Notes: generated from the sequence alone by a model not told the origin. DNA of 64,000 nucleotides from Paenibacillus sp. FSL H7-0331 (GCF_001956045.1 NZ_MRTH01000033.1:30834-94833), one strand, 5' to 3'; positions 43,606 to 54,594 are shown, numbered from the stretch's first letter. Translations and numbers: made by a program.

Positions 43606-44484
43606 CTATCCTTTTACGGCACCGATCAAGACGCCCTTAACGAAATATTTTTGCAGGAAAGGATACACAACCAGCAGCGGAACGATCATTACAATTATAC
43701 CGGCAGACCGAATCGATTGTGGTGTCAACAGCTCCTGGATATCCTGTGGCTGCAAGTTGTTCATGCTTTGCAGTAAGGATTGGTTGGCGATCATATTTTG
43801 CACGAGCACAGCCAGATTGAACTTGTTGGAATCGTTAATATTGATCAGTACACTCTGGAAAGCGTTCCAGTAGCCTACACCATAGAACAGCATCAATGTC
43901 GCCAGCACCGGCATGGACAGCGGCAGTACGATTTGCCATAGCAGCCTCCATTCATTGCAGCCGTCCATCTGCGCCGCTTCGCTCATTTCCTCTGGTAATT
44001 GCTCAAAGAACGATTTAAGCACAAGCAGGTTATAGGCGCTGATCAAGCCCGGCAGCCAAAGGGACCAGTACGTGTTGACAATTTCGAGCGCACGGTTAAC
44101 GAGAAAAGCCGGGATTACCTGAATGCCAAACAACATCGTAAACACGATAGCCATTGTAAAAAACTTGCGTGAGTAAAAATAAGGCTTGGACAGCGGGTAA
44201 GCCGCAAGAATCGTGAATAGCATGCTGAACAATACGCCGAAACCGGTAATGACTACGCTGTTTTGGAAGCACTTCACAATCGGTGTGCCATCCATCAAAG
44301 ACCGGTAGGAGTCAAGGTTAACCCCGATCGGCCAGATGCCGACAAACCCTGAAGCCACTGCGTCGTATTCACTTAAAGACAGGGCAACCAGATGCAGCAG
44401 CGGAATCAGACAGCTAAGCCCGGCCAATAACAGCAGCGAATAATTGACCGCATATAGCACCTTTTCGCCTAATGACAATCTCAT
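43606..44484 (-). CDS. Sugar ABC transporter permease (LplC/YtcP type)
   Basis: A 292-residue CUT1 permease. EAA loop EMSEAAQMDGCNEWRLLWQIVLP near residues 168-190, six hydrophobic segments, C-terminal PFLQKYFVKGVLIGAVKG which is the classic end of LplC/YtcP-like permeases. Follows the LplB-like permease by 21 bp. No ATPase gene in the operon, as usual for these systems. Confidence 0.94.
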   Translation of the reverse strand: MRLSLGEKVLYAVNYSLLLLAGLSCLIPLLHLVALSLSEYDAVASGFVGIWPIGVNLDSYRSLMDGTPIVKCFQNSVVITGFGVLFSMLFTILAAYPLSKPYFYSRKFFTMAIVFTMLFGIQVIPAFLVNRALEIVNTYWSLWLPGLISAYNLLVLKSFFEQLPEEMSEAAQMDGCNEWRLLWQIVLPLSMPVLATLMLFYGVGYWNAFQSVLININDSNKFNLAVLVQNMIANQSLLQSMNNLQPQDIQELLTPQSIRSAGIIVMIVPLLVVYPFLQKYFVKGVLIGAVKG

Positions 44485-44505
44485 GACGTTATACTCCTTT
44501 CCCCG

Positions 44506-45486
44506 TTACCATAGCGATTGATTAAATTTCTTGGCAGCAGCATTAGCCAGCACGACGAGAACAAGCCCGATCACCGCTTCGAACAGACCCATCGCCGTTG
44601 TCAGGCTGTACATCCCGCCTTGAATGCCTACGGTATAAATATATGTGCTAATTACACTAGACACGTCTGAAACGGAGGCATTCTGCAAGTTGTACACCCG
44701 GTCAAAGCCAACCTCCATGACATTACCCACCGCAATAATGAGCATTAATGTCATGATTGGCAATATACCAGGCAGGGTGACATGCCAGATTTGCTTTGCT
44801 TTGTTCGCTCCGTCAATACTCGCCGCCTCGTACAAATGCGGGTCAATCGAGCTGATGGCCGCTAAATAAATGATTGCGGAGAAACCCGCTTCCTTCCAGA
44901 TCGACGAACCGAAGAAAATCGCCATCCAGGTATCGACCCTGTACAGAAATTGAATAGGTTCGCCCCCAAATGCAGTAATCACCGTGTTCACGATACCTGC
45001 TTGCGCCCCGAACAAGGTCACGACAATTCCCCCTACGATGACCCAAGAGAAGAAGTGCGGTAGATACAGCAGCGTCTGCACCGATTTTTTAAACCATACA
45101 CGCCGCACTTCGTTCAGCATGACCGCTGCCAATATCGGAAATGGAAAGCCGATCACGATATTGATGAAGCTGAGTATAAAGGTATTACGGATGATTTGCA
45201 GTGTTAGAGGGTTTTGGAAGATCATGCGAAAATTATCGAGACCCGCCCACGGACTGCCCCAAATACCCTGCATCAGATTATACTGCTTGAAGGCGATGAT
45301 ACCGCCCAGCATCGGGATATAACGGAAGGTAATAAAAAAAGCGATAACCGGAATGAACATGATTAACAATGGCAGATTACGATTAAACCGTTTACTGGCA
45401 AAACCTTTAACGGTAGTGCGATTACCAGCCTGCGGCTGCATAGAGCCAATCACCCGATTTGATTCCATACGATTAGATGTGCCCAT
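44506..45486 (-). CDS. Sugar ABC transporter permease (LplB type)
   Basis: A 326-residue CUT1 permease. Begins with a polar extension, then LLIMFIPVIAFFITFRYIPMLGGIIAFKQYNL as in LplB; EAA loop LYEAASIDGANKAKQIWHVTLP near 219-240; ends NAAAKKFNQSLW, the usual LplB end. GGGAG site 10 bases before the ATG. Between the binding lipoprotein gene and the second permease. Confidence 0.95.
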   Translation of the reverse strand: MGTSNRMESNRVIGSMQPQAGNRTTVKGFASKRFNRNLPLLIMFIPVIAFFITFRYIPMLGGIIAFKQYNLMQGIWGSPWAGLDNFRMIFQNPLTLQIIRNTFILSFINIVIGFPFPILAAVMLNEVRRVWFKKSVQTLLYLPHFFSWVIVGGIVVTLFGAQAGIVNTVITAFGGEPIQFLYRVDTWMAIFFGSSIWKEAGFSAIIYLAAISSIDPHLYEAASIDGANKAKQIWHVTLPGILPIMTLMLIIAVGNVMEVGFDRVYNLQNASVSDVSSVISTYIYTVGIQGGMYSLTTAMGLFEAVIGLVLVVLANAAAKKFNQSLW

Positions 45487-45508
45487 CGGGCCTTCACTCC
45501 CTTCGAGC

Positions 45509-47167
45509 TTACTTATCCGAGTACAGCTTCACAGCGTCTTCGCCAAATTTGTATAAATCATCAAGCAGAAACGCCTTCGATTTGTTGGTCTCATACCATT
45601 TAGCGTAAAACTCGTCGACCTTGAGGCCGCCTGATTTATCCCATATTCCTTTGGCATCGGCAAGTGCCTGCTCTGCGGTATAACCTCCTCCGCCGACAAT
45701 CGCTTTGAGCCATATGTCCTTAATTTGCTGCTCCGAATTTTTGACGACAAGGGACAGATCCTGTGGCAATACCGGTAAATACTCAGGCTTCAAGGTCGGT
45801 ATAGGACGGTCCTTGGATACATATGCGCTGTCTGCTTGCAAAGCCAGCTCCCGCAGCTGCTTGAGTGTTTCCGTGTCCTGTGGCTTCTGTGCGCTGAACG
45901 AGCATTTGCCAAATAACAGTGTGGATGCCATCATCCCAAGGTCACCCGTATACGTGATTTCTTTTTTATTCTTCTCGGCATCGATCGGCTTCGGACATCC
46001 GACAGCGTCCTTACTCCAATGTGTACCCTCAACACCGCTTTGAATCGTTCTTGCATGGTCCGGCTTGATCATAAAATCCACATATTGCATGACCGCTTTC
46101 GGGTCCTTGGCTCCCACATTGATCGCACCGACCATTTGAATCGGGCTGCTAACGACCGGGCTGTACTGCCCGAATTGCGATTTGGGCAGTGTCAGTATCG
46201 CGAGCTTACCACCAGGGTTATTTTTCTTGAACGCGTCCAGATCCTTATCATTGATGTCCTGATGCAGATACATGCCCAGCTTGCCAGACAGGAAATCCTG
46301 CTTAGCCTTTTCACCGTTTTTATCCGCCAGAAAGTCCTTATCGGCAGTTCCCGCGTTAAACAGCTCTTTCTGGAAGGCAACCGAAGCCTTAATCCGATCC
46401 CACTCGTGAATGAACTTATCCCCCTCAAAGCGCCACTGCACCTCGCCAAAACCGAACATATGGGATATGATGGACATCGCATTACCGCTCAAATTAAGCC
46501 CGAACGTATCCGCTTTCCCGTTGCCATCCGGGTCCTGTGAGGCGAACGCCTTGGCCACAGTCAAAAACTCCTCGGTTGTCTTGGGTGCTGTTATTCCAAG
46601 CTTCTGCAGCCAGTCTTCACGGATATAAATGCGGTGAAGTGCCGATAAAGGCGTAACCTTGCCGATTTCATATATTTTGCCATCATCCTTTGTTCCCAGC
46701 TTCTTCAGTTGCGGGAACTGCTTCATTAACTCCTTGTAGCTCGTGCTATACTTCTCAATCACATCATCCAGCGGCATAAGCAGCTTCTGGCTGTACCATT
46801 GGTTCCGGTAGCCAGCATCGTATTCCAGAACAAGATCAGGTGCGGTACCGGTAGCAAATAGCGCATTAAATTTCTGAAGTGATTCCCAGCGCGGCACCGG
46901 CACATATTTGACATCCACTGGCCCGTTCTTGTTAACCCATTCTACCCAACGATTTCTCTCCCAATTGCCTTCCTCCGGCGGGATGTTGTTGCGATCGTAA
47001 ATCGATACGGTTATGTTCCCTCGTTTCTCTGAAGTCGTAGCCGCTGCCGGACTGCCTGTTCCGTTGGTGGGTCCCGAATTCGTGCTGCAACCTGCTGCAA
47101 ATACACCGGTTGCTGCTAATAACAACGTGCCTTTCCTGACCCTTGTTTTCCAACCTTGCTGTGCCAT
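45509..47167 (-). CDS. Sugar ABC transporter substrate-binding lipoprotein (LipO/LplA type)
   Basis: A 552-residue lipoprotein: signal with KTRVRKGTLLLAATGVFAAGC, lipid Cys27. Mature part is a large family 1 binding protein, typical for LplB/LplC-partnered oligosaccharide importers (about 500-560 residues). First gene of its operon; 166 bp separate it from the AraC-type sensor gene upstream, which ends in an overlapping terminator. Ligand unknown; adjacent isomerases and chemoreceptor suggest a plant or microbial oligosaccharide. Confidence 0.93.
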   Translation of the reverse strand: MAQQGWKTRVRKGTLLLAATGVFAAGCSTNSGPTNGTGSPAAATTSEKRGNITVSIYDRNNIPPEEGNWERNRWVEWVNKNGPVDVKYVPVPRWESLQKFNALFATGTAPDLVLEYDAGYRNQWYSQKLLMPLDDVIEKYSTSYKELMKQFPQLKKLGTKDDGKIYEIGKVTPLSALHRIYIREDWLQKLGITAPKTTEEFLTVAKAFASQDPDGNGKADTFGLNLSGNAMSIISHMFGFGEVQWRFEGDKFIHEWDRIKASVAFQKELFNAGTADKDFLADKNGEKAKQDFLSGKLGMYLHQDINDKDLDAFKKNNPGGKLAILTLPKSQFGQYSPVVSSPIQMVGAINVGAKDPKAVMQYVDFMIKPDHARTIQSGVEGTHWSKDAVGCPKPIDAEKNKKEITYTGDLGMMASTLLFGKCSFSAQKPQDTETLKQLRELALQADSAYVSKDRPIPTLKPEYLPVLPQDLSLVVKNSEQQIKDIWLKAIVGGGGYTAEQALADAKGIWDKSGGLKVDEFYAKWYETNKSKAFLLDDLYKFGEDAVKLYSDK

Positions 47168-47321
47168 GTCTGGTACTCCCCTTGTCGTCTAAATTTTTAC
47201 AGCCTCGTTCCTGATTGCACTATAGCTTCCCAACGACCAACAGCGCAATTTACATGTTTCCGACGACTAACCGAATGGTCAAAACCGCGCAACTAGCCAA
47301 ACATCCGTAATAAACCGAAAA

Positions 47322-47345
47322 GAAAAAAGCCCGTCATGACAGGCT
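47322..47345 (-). terminator. Terminator overlapping the stop codon of the AraC-type sensor gene
   Basis: AGCCTGTCATGACGGGCT followed by TTTTTTC on the minus strand. The stop TGA (47336-47334) is within the hairpin, so translation termination and transcription termination overlap. Confidence 0.8.
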
Positions 47346-49565
47346 TTTCTCATACTGCTTGCGATAATCTCCAGGCGTTGTGCCGATAAGCTTTTTGAAT
47401 GCGCGAATATAGGAAATATCATGAATATAGCCAACCTGGTTAGCGATTTGCTGCAACGATAGTGACGTTTCCTCCAGCAGCCGCTGGCTTCGTTCGATTC
47501 GTACGCGCATCATATAATCGACCATCTTCTCGCCGAACGTTTCCTTGAATAGACGACTCACATACTTGCCATTGAGACCGAATAAATCACACAAGTGGGT
47601 TAAAGATAGCTCCGTATTGGCATATTCTTTGTCGATATAGGCTCTAACCTGACAGATTAACGTGTAGTGACTTCGTTGCTGCTGCATGTCACGAATTTGG
47701 TCCGCGAATGCTGCCAGGATGCTGGCAAGCTGCATCTCTGCATCCTCCACAAGATCAAACGTATCCCGCAGCCGGTTGATTTGCAGTATTGTATCTGTTT
47801 TCCATACGTCCTGAATATCTGCTGATAGCTCCATCATTTCCCGATATAAATGATCAATAAATAAGTTCAGAAGCTGTACAAGCTCCTCCCGTGATTGCCT
47901 GTTTGCACGCGTTTGCTGAAAAATCTGCTCATAAATCAGTCTCCAGTCCTCGCTGCCTGTTCGGAATACACGGGCAAAATCGCGAATTAGCTGTAAATCC
48001 CGATACGATTGTCCTTCTCCTATTCGAGCGTCCTGGTACAAGATTACACGATTTAGCCCCATACTGGCTTTATAGGCCAGAGCTGCTATGGCATCACTGT
48101 CGGTAACCGGGATATCGGCAATCTGCTCTACACAGCCACCTACACCTACCGTCACCGTATAATCCAGATTAGCCTGCACCCACGCCCGTACCCGCTCTGC
48201 CATTTCCTTGATATGTGCTTCCGCCGCCACCGATTCCTCCATGCTTTGGTACAAACCCGTAAGCTGATGCTGCGCGGTCCACTCCGTCCATACGGTCACA
48301 CCGCAGGATTCCGCCACCTCTTTAACCACGCTATTCAATACAAATTTGAGCAAATATAAATCGCGCTGAGAATATTTCGCCGACACCTCATAGTACTTAT
48401 CGATTTCATATACCGCCACTCCAAGCGAATGAAAGGACGTGGGAAGCTTGAGCCGCTCCAGCTCTCTCTCCCATTCATAGATGTCAATCAGACGATAACC
48501 CTCCAGCAGCTCGAAGAAAAAATGCTTCCGCCGATATACCGAATCCTCCACATGCATTTTCTCGTAGGTGTTGGACTGCTCAATTAGATCATCCAGCGCC
48601 TGCTCGATGAATTTGAACTCATCCTGTCCCTTCTTGGAGAGCTTGCTTCGATGATTGGAGTACAATTGAATGCGGTTCATAATTTCTTGAATCGGCTTGT
48701 AATTGCGCCGGGTCGCGTAGGTCATCCATATCGTGCCGGCCATGACAACAATCAAACCGACACCGACCCAAATGTATGAAAATACGGTCGCAACACGGAA
48801 CGTATGATCATCATAAAAGCCTCCGGTGAATTGCCAACCGGTATAATCCGATACCACCTGAGACAGTTGGGATCCTGGACTATTGTCTTTTCGAGAAGGT
48901 GTCGAAATCAGATGCCCGCTGCCATCCTTGATGACTACATAGCTGCTCGATCCGGACATCTCGGCTACCAGCTTGTCAACCTTGGACAAACCGATGTTGA
49001 CCACGATCAAGCCTTCGCCACCCTGCAGAAGCGGGTACTTACGCACAATCGAGACAACTGGTGCGGGAAACCGCTCCTGATCCTGAAACTCCTTATAGGA
49101 GCGTCTGTTGGAAAGCGTATACAGTGTCTCGGCAGCAACGCGGCTTTCCACAAATTCACGATCTCCGAACCGATCCAGCGGCACAAAGGTGTTCGTGCTT
49201 AACACCATTTGATCGGAATAACGGTATAAATAAACAGAGTCAACAAAGCTGTCAAATGTGCTCATCTGCGTGAATTTTTTGGATATTTCATATTTATCAA
49301 AATAAGATTGCCCATTATCCCCATGGAAAAAAGCCCTCAGCCGCTCGTCGGTCTCGATCTCCTTGATCAGAGCGCTGTCGATTTCCTGCAGGGAATGATC
49401 GAATAATTGAATGATATGACGAACAAACTGCTGATTTGCGTTCACCGTTTCCCTTTGGGAAAGCTCACTCAACAGGAGAAACGTCATGATAATCAGCACG
49501 GACGTCAGGCTGAAGAAAATCGGAAAATAAGAAAATAGTAGACGGTAGAACCATTTATTTTTCAT
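47334..49565 (-). CDS. Membrane-bound AraC-family sensor regulator
   Basis: A 743-residue regulator of the type common in Paenibacillus. Helix 1 near 12-30, extracytoplasmic dCache-like sensor (about 31-255), helix 2 near 258-280, then a linker and a cytoplasmic segment with a GGDEF-like remnant fold (VTVGVGGCVEQIADIPVT), and at the C-terminus an AraC DNA-binding pair (LSLTHLCDLFGLNGKYVSRLFKETFGEKMVDYMMR, then LSLQQIANQVGYIHDISYIRAFKKLIGTTPGDYRK). It likely senses the extracellular sugar and turns on the neighbouring ABC operon. Confidence 0.93.
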   Translation of the reverse strand: MKNKWFYRLLFSYFPIFFSLTSVLIIMTFLLLSELSQRETVNANQQFVRHIIQLFDHSLQEIDSALIKEIETDERLRAFFHGDNGQSYFDKYEISKKFTQMSTFDSFVDSVYLYRYSDQMVLSTNTFVPLDRFGDREFVESRVAAETLYTLSNRRSYKEFQDQERFPAPVVSIVRKYPLLQGGEGLIVVNIGLSKVDKLVAEMSGSSSYVVIKDGSGHLISTPSRKDNSPGSQLSQVVSDYTGWQFTGGFYDDHTFRVATVFSYIWVGVGLIVVMAGTIWMTYATRRNYKPIQEIMNRIQLYSNHRSKLSKKGQDEFKFIEQALDDLIEQSNTYEKMHVEDSVYRRKHFFFELLEGYRLIDIYEWERELERLKLPTSFHSLGVAVYEIDKYYEVSAKYSQRDLYLLKFVLNSVVKEVAESCGVTVWTEWTAQHQLTGLYQSMEESVAAEAHIKEMAERVRAWVQANLDYTVTVGVGGCVEQIADIPVTDSDAIAALAYKASMGLNRVILYQDARIGEGQSYRDLQLIRDFARVFRTGSEDWRLIYEQIFQQTRANRQSREELVQLLNLFIDHLYREMMELSADIQDVWKTDTILQINRLRDTFDLVEDAEMQLASILAAFADQIRDMQQQRSHYTLICQVRAYIDKEYANTELSLTHLCDLFGLNGKYVSRLFKETFGEKMVDYMMRVRIERSQRLLEETSLSLQQIANQVGYIHDISYIRAFKKLIGTTPGDYRKQYEKSLS

Positions 49566-49629
49566 ACGGCCTTCTGCTCATTGCTTTCTCCTGTATCCCA
49601 GAGGTTTTTCCATATTATACATGAAGAAG

Positions 49630-49667
49630 AAAAAAACAGAAAGAGCCTGATTTCACAGGCTTGCTCT
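49630..49667 (-). terminator. Terminator behind the chemoreceptor gene
   Basis: On the minus strand GAGCAAGCCTG-TGAAAT-CAGGCTCTTTC followed by TGTTTTTTTC; stem AGCCTG/CAGGCT. Confidence 0.72.
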
Positions 49668-49704
49668 GTCCGTGTAACGCTGCCCTGTAAGAGCAGTCGA
49701 GCGA

Positions 49705-51510
49705 CTATTCGGCGGTTACCTTAAAGCTGCCAACCAGATCACTTAAATCCTGAGCTACATGACTTAATGAATAGGCAGAAGCTGTAATTTCGTTAACGGA
49801 AACGAGCTGTCCGTCTGTTGTGGCTGCCACCGTTTTGGCGGAAGAGGAGGAGGTTCGTGCGATACTGCTCATTACTAGAATAGAGGCGGAAACATGCTGG
49901 GAGCTGGCTGCCATTTGCTGTGCCGCCGAGGCTGCATCCTGAATTTTATCAGTTACGTTCTCCGTGGACTGTACAATGATTGAAAAAGAGCTGCTTACGT
50001 TTTCGATGGCAGTGATCCCTTGCTCAACAGCGTGTAGTCCTTGCCTCATCGTACCTGCAGCATGCTGGGTATCATTTTGAATTTTATTAATGATGTCCGT
50101 AATTTGTTTAACAGCTACATTAGATTGCTCTGCCAGCTTGCGCACTTCTTGGGAAACGACTGCAAATCCACGTCCGTGCTCTCCGGCTCTTGCCGATTCA
50201 ATGGCTGCATTCAGTGCCAACATAACCGTTTGCTTGGCTATATCGCCGATCAACTTCGTAATCGATCCAATTTCATGAGAATGTCCTTCCAATCGATGCA
50301 TCTCTTCCCCGGAGCGTCTAACCGAATCACTAATGTTGTTCATAATACCGACAAAAGCTTGCATCGTGCTGTTCCCAGCTTCGGCCTGGCGAGATGTTTC
50401 TATAGCCAGCTCTGAGACTTCGGCCGTGGACTGAGCGATCCGCAGCGCGCCCATGGTCATTTCCTCCATCGCCATGCTGGTTTCTGTTGCGCTTTGCATC
50501 TGGTTCTCCGACCCCGCAGCTACGATCTGAACGGACTGGGTGACGTGCTCAGCCGCCTTGGCATTTTTCTCGGAGCTTGCCAGAAGCTGTTCAGAGGAAG
50601 CAGCTACATGGATAGATGCGCCTTGTATTTGCAACAAAAGTGTCCGCAGATTCAAAGACATCTTGTTCAGGGAATTCACCAACTGACCGATTTCATCGCG
50701 GTTGCTCACCTGAAGATTGTTCAGTGTCAGATCACCTTCCGCGATTCGCTGCAGTGCTAACGATACCTGCCTGACCGGATTGGCAAAATGGTTGGATATC
50801 ACCATCGATAATCCGATGGCTGCCGCTACAGCAATAAGAAGCGTGATGATCGTATCCCTCAGCGCGTTTTGATAAAGACGCTTGCTTTCCTCCGTGGAGG
50901 CCATTGCGCCATCATGATTCAGTTGGACTAACAGATTAATCTGATTTTGCATCGTCTGATAAGCACCCTGTGAGCTGGTGAGCATCTTCGTAATTTGACC
51001 TGCATACGTGCCAGAGCCTTCTACGAAGTTCACTCTCGTTGACAAGACAAAGGCATCGGAATAATAATCCTTGTAATTCCTCCACGCTTTAGACAAAGCA
51101 TCGAAATAAGCCTGCTCCTCTTCGGTTCTAATCTTGGTTGCGTATTGCTCCATATTGCCTTCAATCGCGGTGAACAGCTTTCCCGCCTCAGGCATAAACT
51201 GCTTTTTGTTGTCCTCATTTGGCTCCATGATCATCGTTGCTTGCAGGGCCAGCATTTGTTCAGCCAGCAAATTGATCCTGTTAATCGTTTCTATACTAAA
51301 TAACCAGGAGCTCGTGATTTTCTCGTTTTCCTGCTGCATCGACGCTATTCTGCTCATGCTGATCCATCCAAGTACACCTAGAAGTACAATCATTACCAAA
51401 AAAGACCCCAGCAGTTTTTTTCTTACGGTGAGTGTGAGAGTCGAAGTTTGAATAGCAGCCCATCCCCTGTCCAACCAACCACGATGTAACCGTAATTCTC
51501 TAATCTTCAT
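49705..51510 (-). CDS. Methyl-accepting chemotaxis protein
   Basis: A 601-residue chemoreceptor: helix about 32-52, four-helix-bundle external sensor with [20 protein letters not shown] (4HB_MCP type), helix near 215-235, HAMP (AGD-type, [14 protein letters not shown]), then a long methyl-accepting/signalling region with [21 protein letters not shown] as tip. The conserved tip segment is present near 435-470 ([29 protein letters not shown]). Located in the sugar island beside the ABC operon, so it may give chemotaxis to the imported sugar. Confidence 0.95.
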   Translation of the reverse strand: MKIRELRLHRGWLDRGWAAIQTSTLTLTVRKKLLGSFLVMIVLLGVLGWISMSRIASMQQENEKITSSWLFSIETINRINLLAEQMLALQATMIMEPNEDNKKQFMPEAGKLFTAIEGNMEQYATKIRTEEEQAYFDALSKAWRNYKDYYSDAFVLSTRVNFVEGSGTYAGQITKMLTSSQGAYQTMQNQINLLVQLNHDGAMASTEESKRLYQNALRDTIITLLIAVAAAIGLSMVISNHFANPVRQVSLALQRIAEGDLTLNNLQVSNRDEIGQLVNSLNKMSLNLRTLLLQIQGASIHVAASSEQLLASSEKNAKAAEHVTQSVQIVAAGSENQMQSATETSMAMEEMTMGALRIAQSTAEVSELAIETSRQAEAGNSTMQAFVGIMNNISDSVRRSGEEMHRLEGHSHEIGSITKLIGDIAKQTVMLALNAAIESARAGEHGRGFAVVSQEVRKLAEQSNVAVKQITDIINKIQNDTQHAAGTMRQGLHAVEQGITAIENVSSSFSIIVQSTENVTDKIQDAASAAQQMAASSQHVSASILVMSSIARTSSSSAKTVAATTDGQLVSVNEITASAYSLSHVAQDLSDLVGSFKVTAE

Positions 51511-51793
51511 ACATAAATCTCCTCCATCACAAGCTTGGCTTCCTATTAATAACTGTAACGGAGAAATGTCAGATGAATATCAATTTTATTTGTTATTATG
51601 ATTAATGTAATAGATAAAATCTATATGAACCTATAGAACATCATCGATTGATGAATCTGTTAAACGAATGATAAGAAATCGTTGACTCAATCATACTATT
51701 GCATCAGAAATCAAAAGATTGATTCAGGCTTCACTACCAAAATAGAGTATACTAGCATTGTTATTATGGGAAAGCATGGAGAGGAGCAATGAC

Positions 51794-52819
51794 ATGAGTC
51801 CGATGCAAACTAATGAAGATCAGTTCGCTAGCGTTTATGAACAAATTCCTACCAGCCATTATCTAATTGACAGCCGCAGAGATTCTTATTACACAGGAGA
51901 TTATAAGCTCGGCCTTAATTTCTACAGCTTCAGTCATAATTTGAGCTCGTGGTTGAATGGAAGCACAGCAGGTGCACCTCCAATCGACACCATGCAGGCT
52001 ATCCGATTTGCCAAAGAAGCGGGGTTTGATTCCGTGGATATTACCTCGTATTACATTCCAGGGTATGATAATCTCACAATGCCGACCAAATCGGATGAAG
52101 AGATTTTTGCCTATGCCCGAAATATTAAGCAGCTATGTGAGGAACTGGGGATCGCCATCAGTGGAACGGGTGTTAAGAACGATTTTGCCGACCCTAGCGA
52201 AGCAAGAAGGGCTTTGGATATACAACGTGTCAAGTATTGGATTGATGTCGCTGCCGTCATGGGTGCACCTGTCATTCGTGTGTTCACGGGCGAAATCTCC
52301 AAGGACATTTTGAGCACAGACTGGGAAACGATTGCTAAAGAAAGAATTGTGCCCGCTCTACAAGCATGTGCCGATTATGGCGCTCTAAAAGGTGTCAAGA
52401 TCGGTATGCAAAATCATGGAGACATGACTTCAACAGCCGACCAGGTGATCCGGATTCTCGAATGGGTGGATCACCCCAATATCGGCGTGGTGAATGATAC
52501 AGGCTGCTACAAAAGATTTGGGGATCGTACCGGAATTGGTTATAGCTGGTATGATGATATCGAAGCCGTGCTTCCCTATACCGTAAACTTTCAGGTCAAG
52601 AAAAAACCAACCTCTCCGGATACGGATGTCCAGGTAGATCTTGAAGAGCTGTTTACCCGCATTCGATACAGCAATTACCGCGGACATATTCCGCTCGAGA
52701 CGCTTTGGGTGAATAGTGATCCCAATCATCCGAACCAGCTCGATGAGCCGCCTTTTGAACAAATCCGTGATTTCCTTGAACAAATAAGAGCCGCTTCAGC
52801 AAGCACGAAAACCAAATAA
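51794..52819 (+). CDS. Sugar phosphate isomerase/epimerase (xylose isomerase-like TIM barrel)
   Basis: A 341-residue AP endonuclease-2/xylose isomerase-like TIM-barrel protein. Motifs: [40 protein letters not shown] (metal-ligand His region), [23 protein letters not shown]. Start at ATG 51794 behind GAGGAG rather than the weaker upstream ATG 51758. First gene of a plus-strand operon of three that begins 283 bp from the divergent chemoreceptor; likely converts the sugar taken up by the island's importer. Exact reaction unknown. Confidence 0.9.
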   Translation: MSPMQTNEDQFASVYEQIPTSHYLIDSRRDSYYTGDYKLGLNFYSFSHNLSSWLNGSTAGAPPIDTMQAIRFAKEAGFDSVDITSYYIPGYDNLTMPTKSDEEIFAYARNIKQLCEELGIAISGTGVKNDFADPSEARRALDIQRVKYWIDVAAVMGAPVIRVFTGEISKDILSTDWETIAKERIVPALQACADYGALKGVKIGMQNHGDMTSTADQVIRILEWVDHPNIGVVNDTGCYKRFGDRTGIGYSWYDDIEAVLPYTVNFQVKKKPTSPDTDVQVDLEELFTRIRYSNYRGHIPLETLWVNSDPNHPNQLDEPPFEQIRDFLEQIRAASASTKTK

Positions 52820-52850
52820 TCATAACTATGGAACAAAGGGAGAACAAACG

Positions 52851-53732
52851 ATGAATACTTTAAAAGAACCCCGCAAAATTGCAGGCAGAAATGTGTTCAG
52901 TAGCCTGGAAACCGTGGATGTGCAAAGCGGCGAACGCAGTGTGTTGGCCGAATTCGATTTCTTGATTGAGGCTCCTAACTGGACTAACGACCGGAAACGA
53001 CTCATATATAACAGCTTGGGCCGCCTCTACTCCTTTGACATGACAACGAGGGAAAGTACCGTGATCGATTCCGGATACGCCATTCAATGCAACAACGACC
53101 ATGTGCTGTCTCCGGATAACTCGAACGTCGCGGTAAGCCATCACACTTATGAAGACGGCCAGTCCCGAATTTACACGTTCCCGTTACAGGGAGGTCATCC
53201 AATTCTGGTCACACCACTCGCTCCCAGCTATTTGCACGGTTGGTCTCCTGACGGAAGCACGTTGGCCTATTGCGCAGAGCGCAACGGCGAGTATGATATC
53301 TACACCATTCCAACAAACGGCGGCACGGAGACACGATTGACCGATTCTCCCGGACTTAATGATGGCCCGGAATATTCGCCGGACGGCACATACATTTGGT
53401 TCAATTCGGTACGGACGGGTCTCATGCAGGTGTGGCGCATGAAGGCAGACGGCAGCGAGCAAGTACAGATGACGTTCGACGAGAGCAATAATTGGTTCCC
53501 CCATATCTCACCAGATGGACAATTGGCCGCATTTATCTCTTACCGCAAGGGCGATGTTGCCCCTGGCGACCATCCAGCAAACAAAGATGTAGAAATTCGC
53601 TTAATGTCCAGTTCTGGAGGCGAATTTCGTACACTGGTCAAGCTGTTCGGTGGGCAGGGCACCATCAACGTCAATTCCTGGGCGCCTGACAGCAGACAGC
53701 TGGCTTTTGTGAGTTACAGACTGAAGGACTAA
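52851..53732 (+). CDS. TolB-like beta-propeller protein
   Basis: A 293-residue cytoplasmic protein without signal peptide. Four to five WD40-like PD40 blades of TolB type are visible: [88 protein letters not shown]. It is 31 bp after the first isomerase and 22 bp before the next, so it acts in the same pathway, perhaps as a lyase-like or sugar-binding propeller; no catalytic residues can be named. Confidence 0.88.
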   Translation: MNTLKEPRKIAGRNVFSSLETVDVQSGERSVLAEFDFLIEAPNWTNDRKRLIYNSLGRLYSFDMTTRESTVIDSGYAIQCNNDHVLSPDNSNVAVSHHTYEDGQSRIYTFPLQGGHPILVTPLAPSYLHGWSPDGSTLAYCAERNGEYDIYTIPTNGGTETRLTDSPGLNDGPEYSPDGTYIWFNSVRTGLMQVWRMKADGSEQVQMTFDESNNWFPHISPDGQLAAFISYRKGDVAPGDHPANKDVEIRLMSSSGGEFRTLVKLFGGQGTINVNSWAPDSRQLAFVSYRLKD

Positions 53733-53754
53733 TAACTAATAGGGAAGTGTTCAC

Positions 53755-54537
53755 ATGGAAGTGTTTTCTATCGGTTCATGGTCATTCCATGCTTTATTCA
53801 AAGCAGGGAAAATCAATCTATTCGGCTATTTAGAAAGCATCAAATACCGCTATCGGCTTCATCATGCAGATATTTGGAGCGGCATGCTGGCATCTACGGA
53901 GGAAGGTTACATACAGAGCATCAAGGAAACCCTGGACGAAGAAGGATTGACCGTTGCGAACCTTGCTGTAGATGGCGTCGACATTTGGCATGACGATCCT
54001 GACATTCGTGAACAGCGCTATCGCAAGGCGCTCCTATACCTTGACATTGCTCGCAGGTGGGGCGTTCAAACGCTGCGGATTGATATGGGCGTAAATGCAC
54101 TAGAGCTGACAAATGAACAATTTGAGCTTTGTGTCCAACGTTACCGGGAATACGCGCAGTATGCCCATGACCACGGGTTTCGGGTTGGACCGCAGACTCA
54201 CCAGAAGGGTTCCCAGGTCCCCCACAATCTTAAACGGCTATGTGCAGAAATATCCTCTCCTGGATTCGGCATTGTACTTAATGTGAGCCGTTGGTTGACA
54301 GATCAAGAAATTGGAGACGAAATGGTTGCCCCCTTCACCGCTCACGTTCAGTTCGACCGGGCTTTTGTGGATTTTGCGGGGCAGGGGCTGCTGCAAAAGA
54401 TACAGCTGTTTCGCCAAGCAGGCTACAAGGGATGCTGGTCCTTGGAGTTCCGGGGCGGCAACAATGAATATCTGGAAGCAGAGCATGATTTATTAACGCT
54501 GCGACGTGCTGTAATACAAGCACAGAACAAATATTAA
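53755..54537 (+). CDS. Sugar phosphate isomerase/epimerase, second
   Basis: A 260-residue TIM-barrel protein of the same family as the gene at 51794 but with different sequence. LHHADIWSGMLASTEE, VDIWHDDPDIREQRYRKALLYLD, VGPQTHQKGSQVP (metal region) and GCWSLEFRGGNNEYL stand at expected places. Last gene of the operon, followed by a bidirectional terminator. Likely a further step on the same sugar. Confidence 0.88.
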   Translation: MEVFSIGSWSFHALFKAGKINLFGYLESIKYRYRLHHADIWSGMLASTEEGYIQSIKETLDEEGLTVANLAVDGVDIWHDDPDIREQRYRKALLYLDIARRWGVQTLRIDMGVNALELTNEQFELCVQRYREYAQYAHDHGFRVGPQTHQKGSQVPHNLKRLCAEISSPGFGIVLNVSRWLTDQEIGDEMVAPFTAHVQFDRAFVDFAGQGLLQKIQLFRQAGYKGCWSLEFRGGNNEYLEAEHDLLTLRRAVIQAQNKY

Positions 54538-54558
54538 GAAGCTGGTGTAATGAACGCC

Positions 54559-54594
54559 AAAAAACTGCCGTTACGGTACTAGCGGCAGTTTTTC
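54559..54594. terminator. Bidirectional terminator between convergent genes
   Basis: AAAAAACTGCCG, 12-base loop, CGGCAGTTTTT. It serves the isomerase operon on the plus strand and the aldehyde dehydrogenase gene on the minus strand. Confidence 0.88.

Noticed and set aside
47334..49565. Functional GGDEF domain in the AraC-type sensor
   Set aside because: Only a loose resemblance is visible (VTVGVGG region); the GGDEF catalytic motif is missing.
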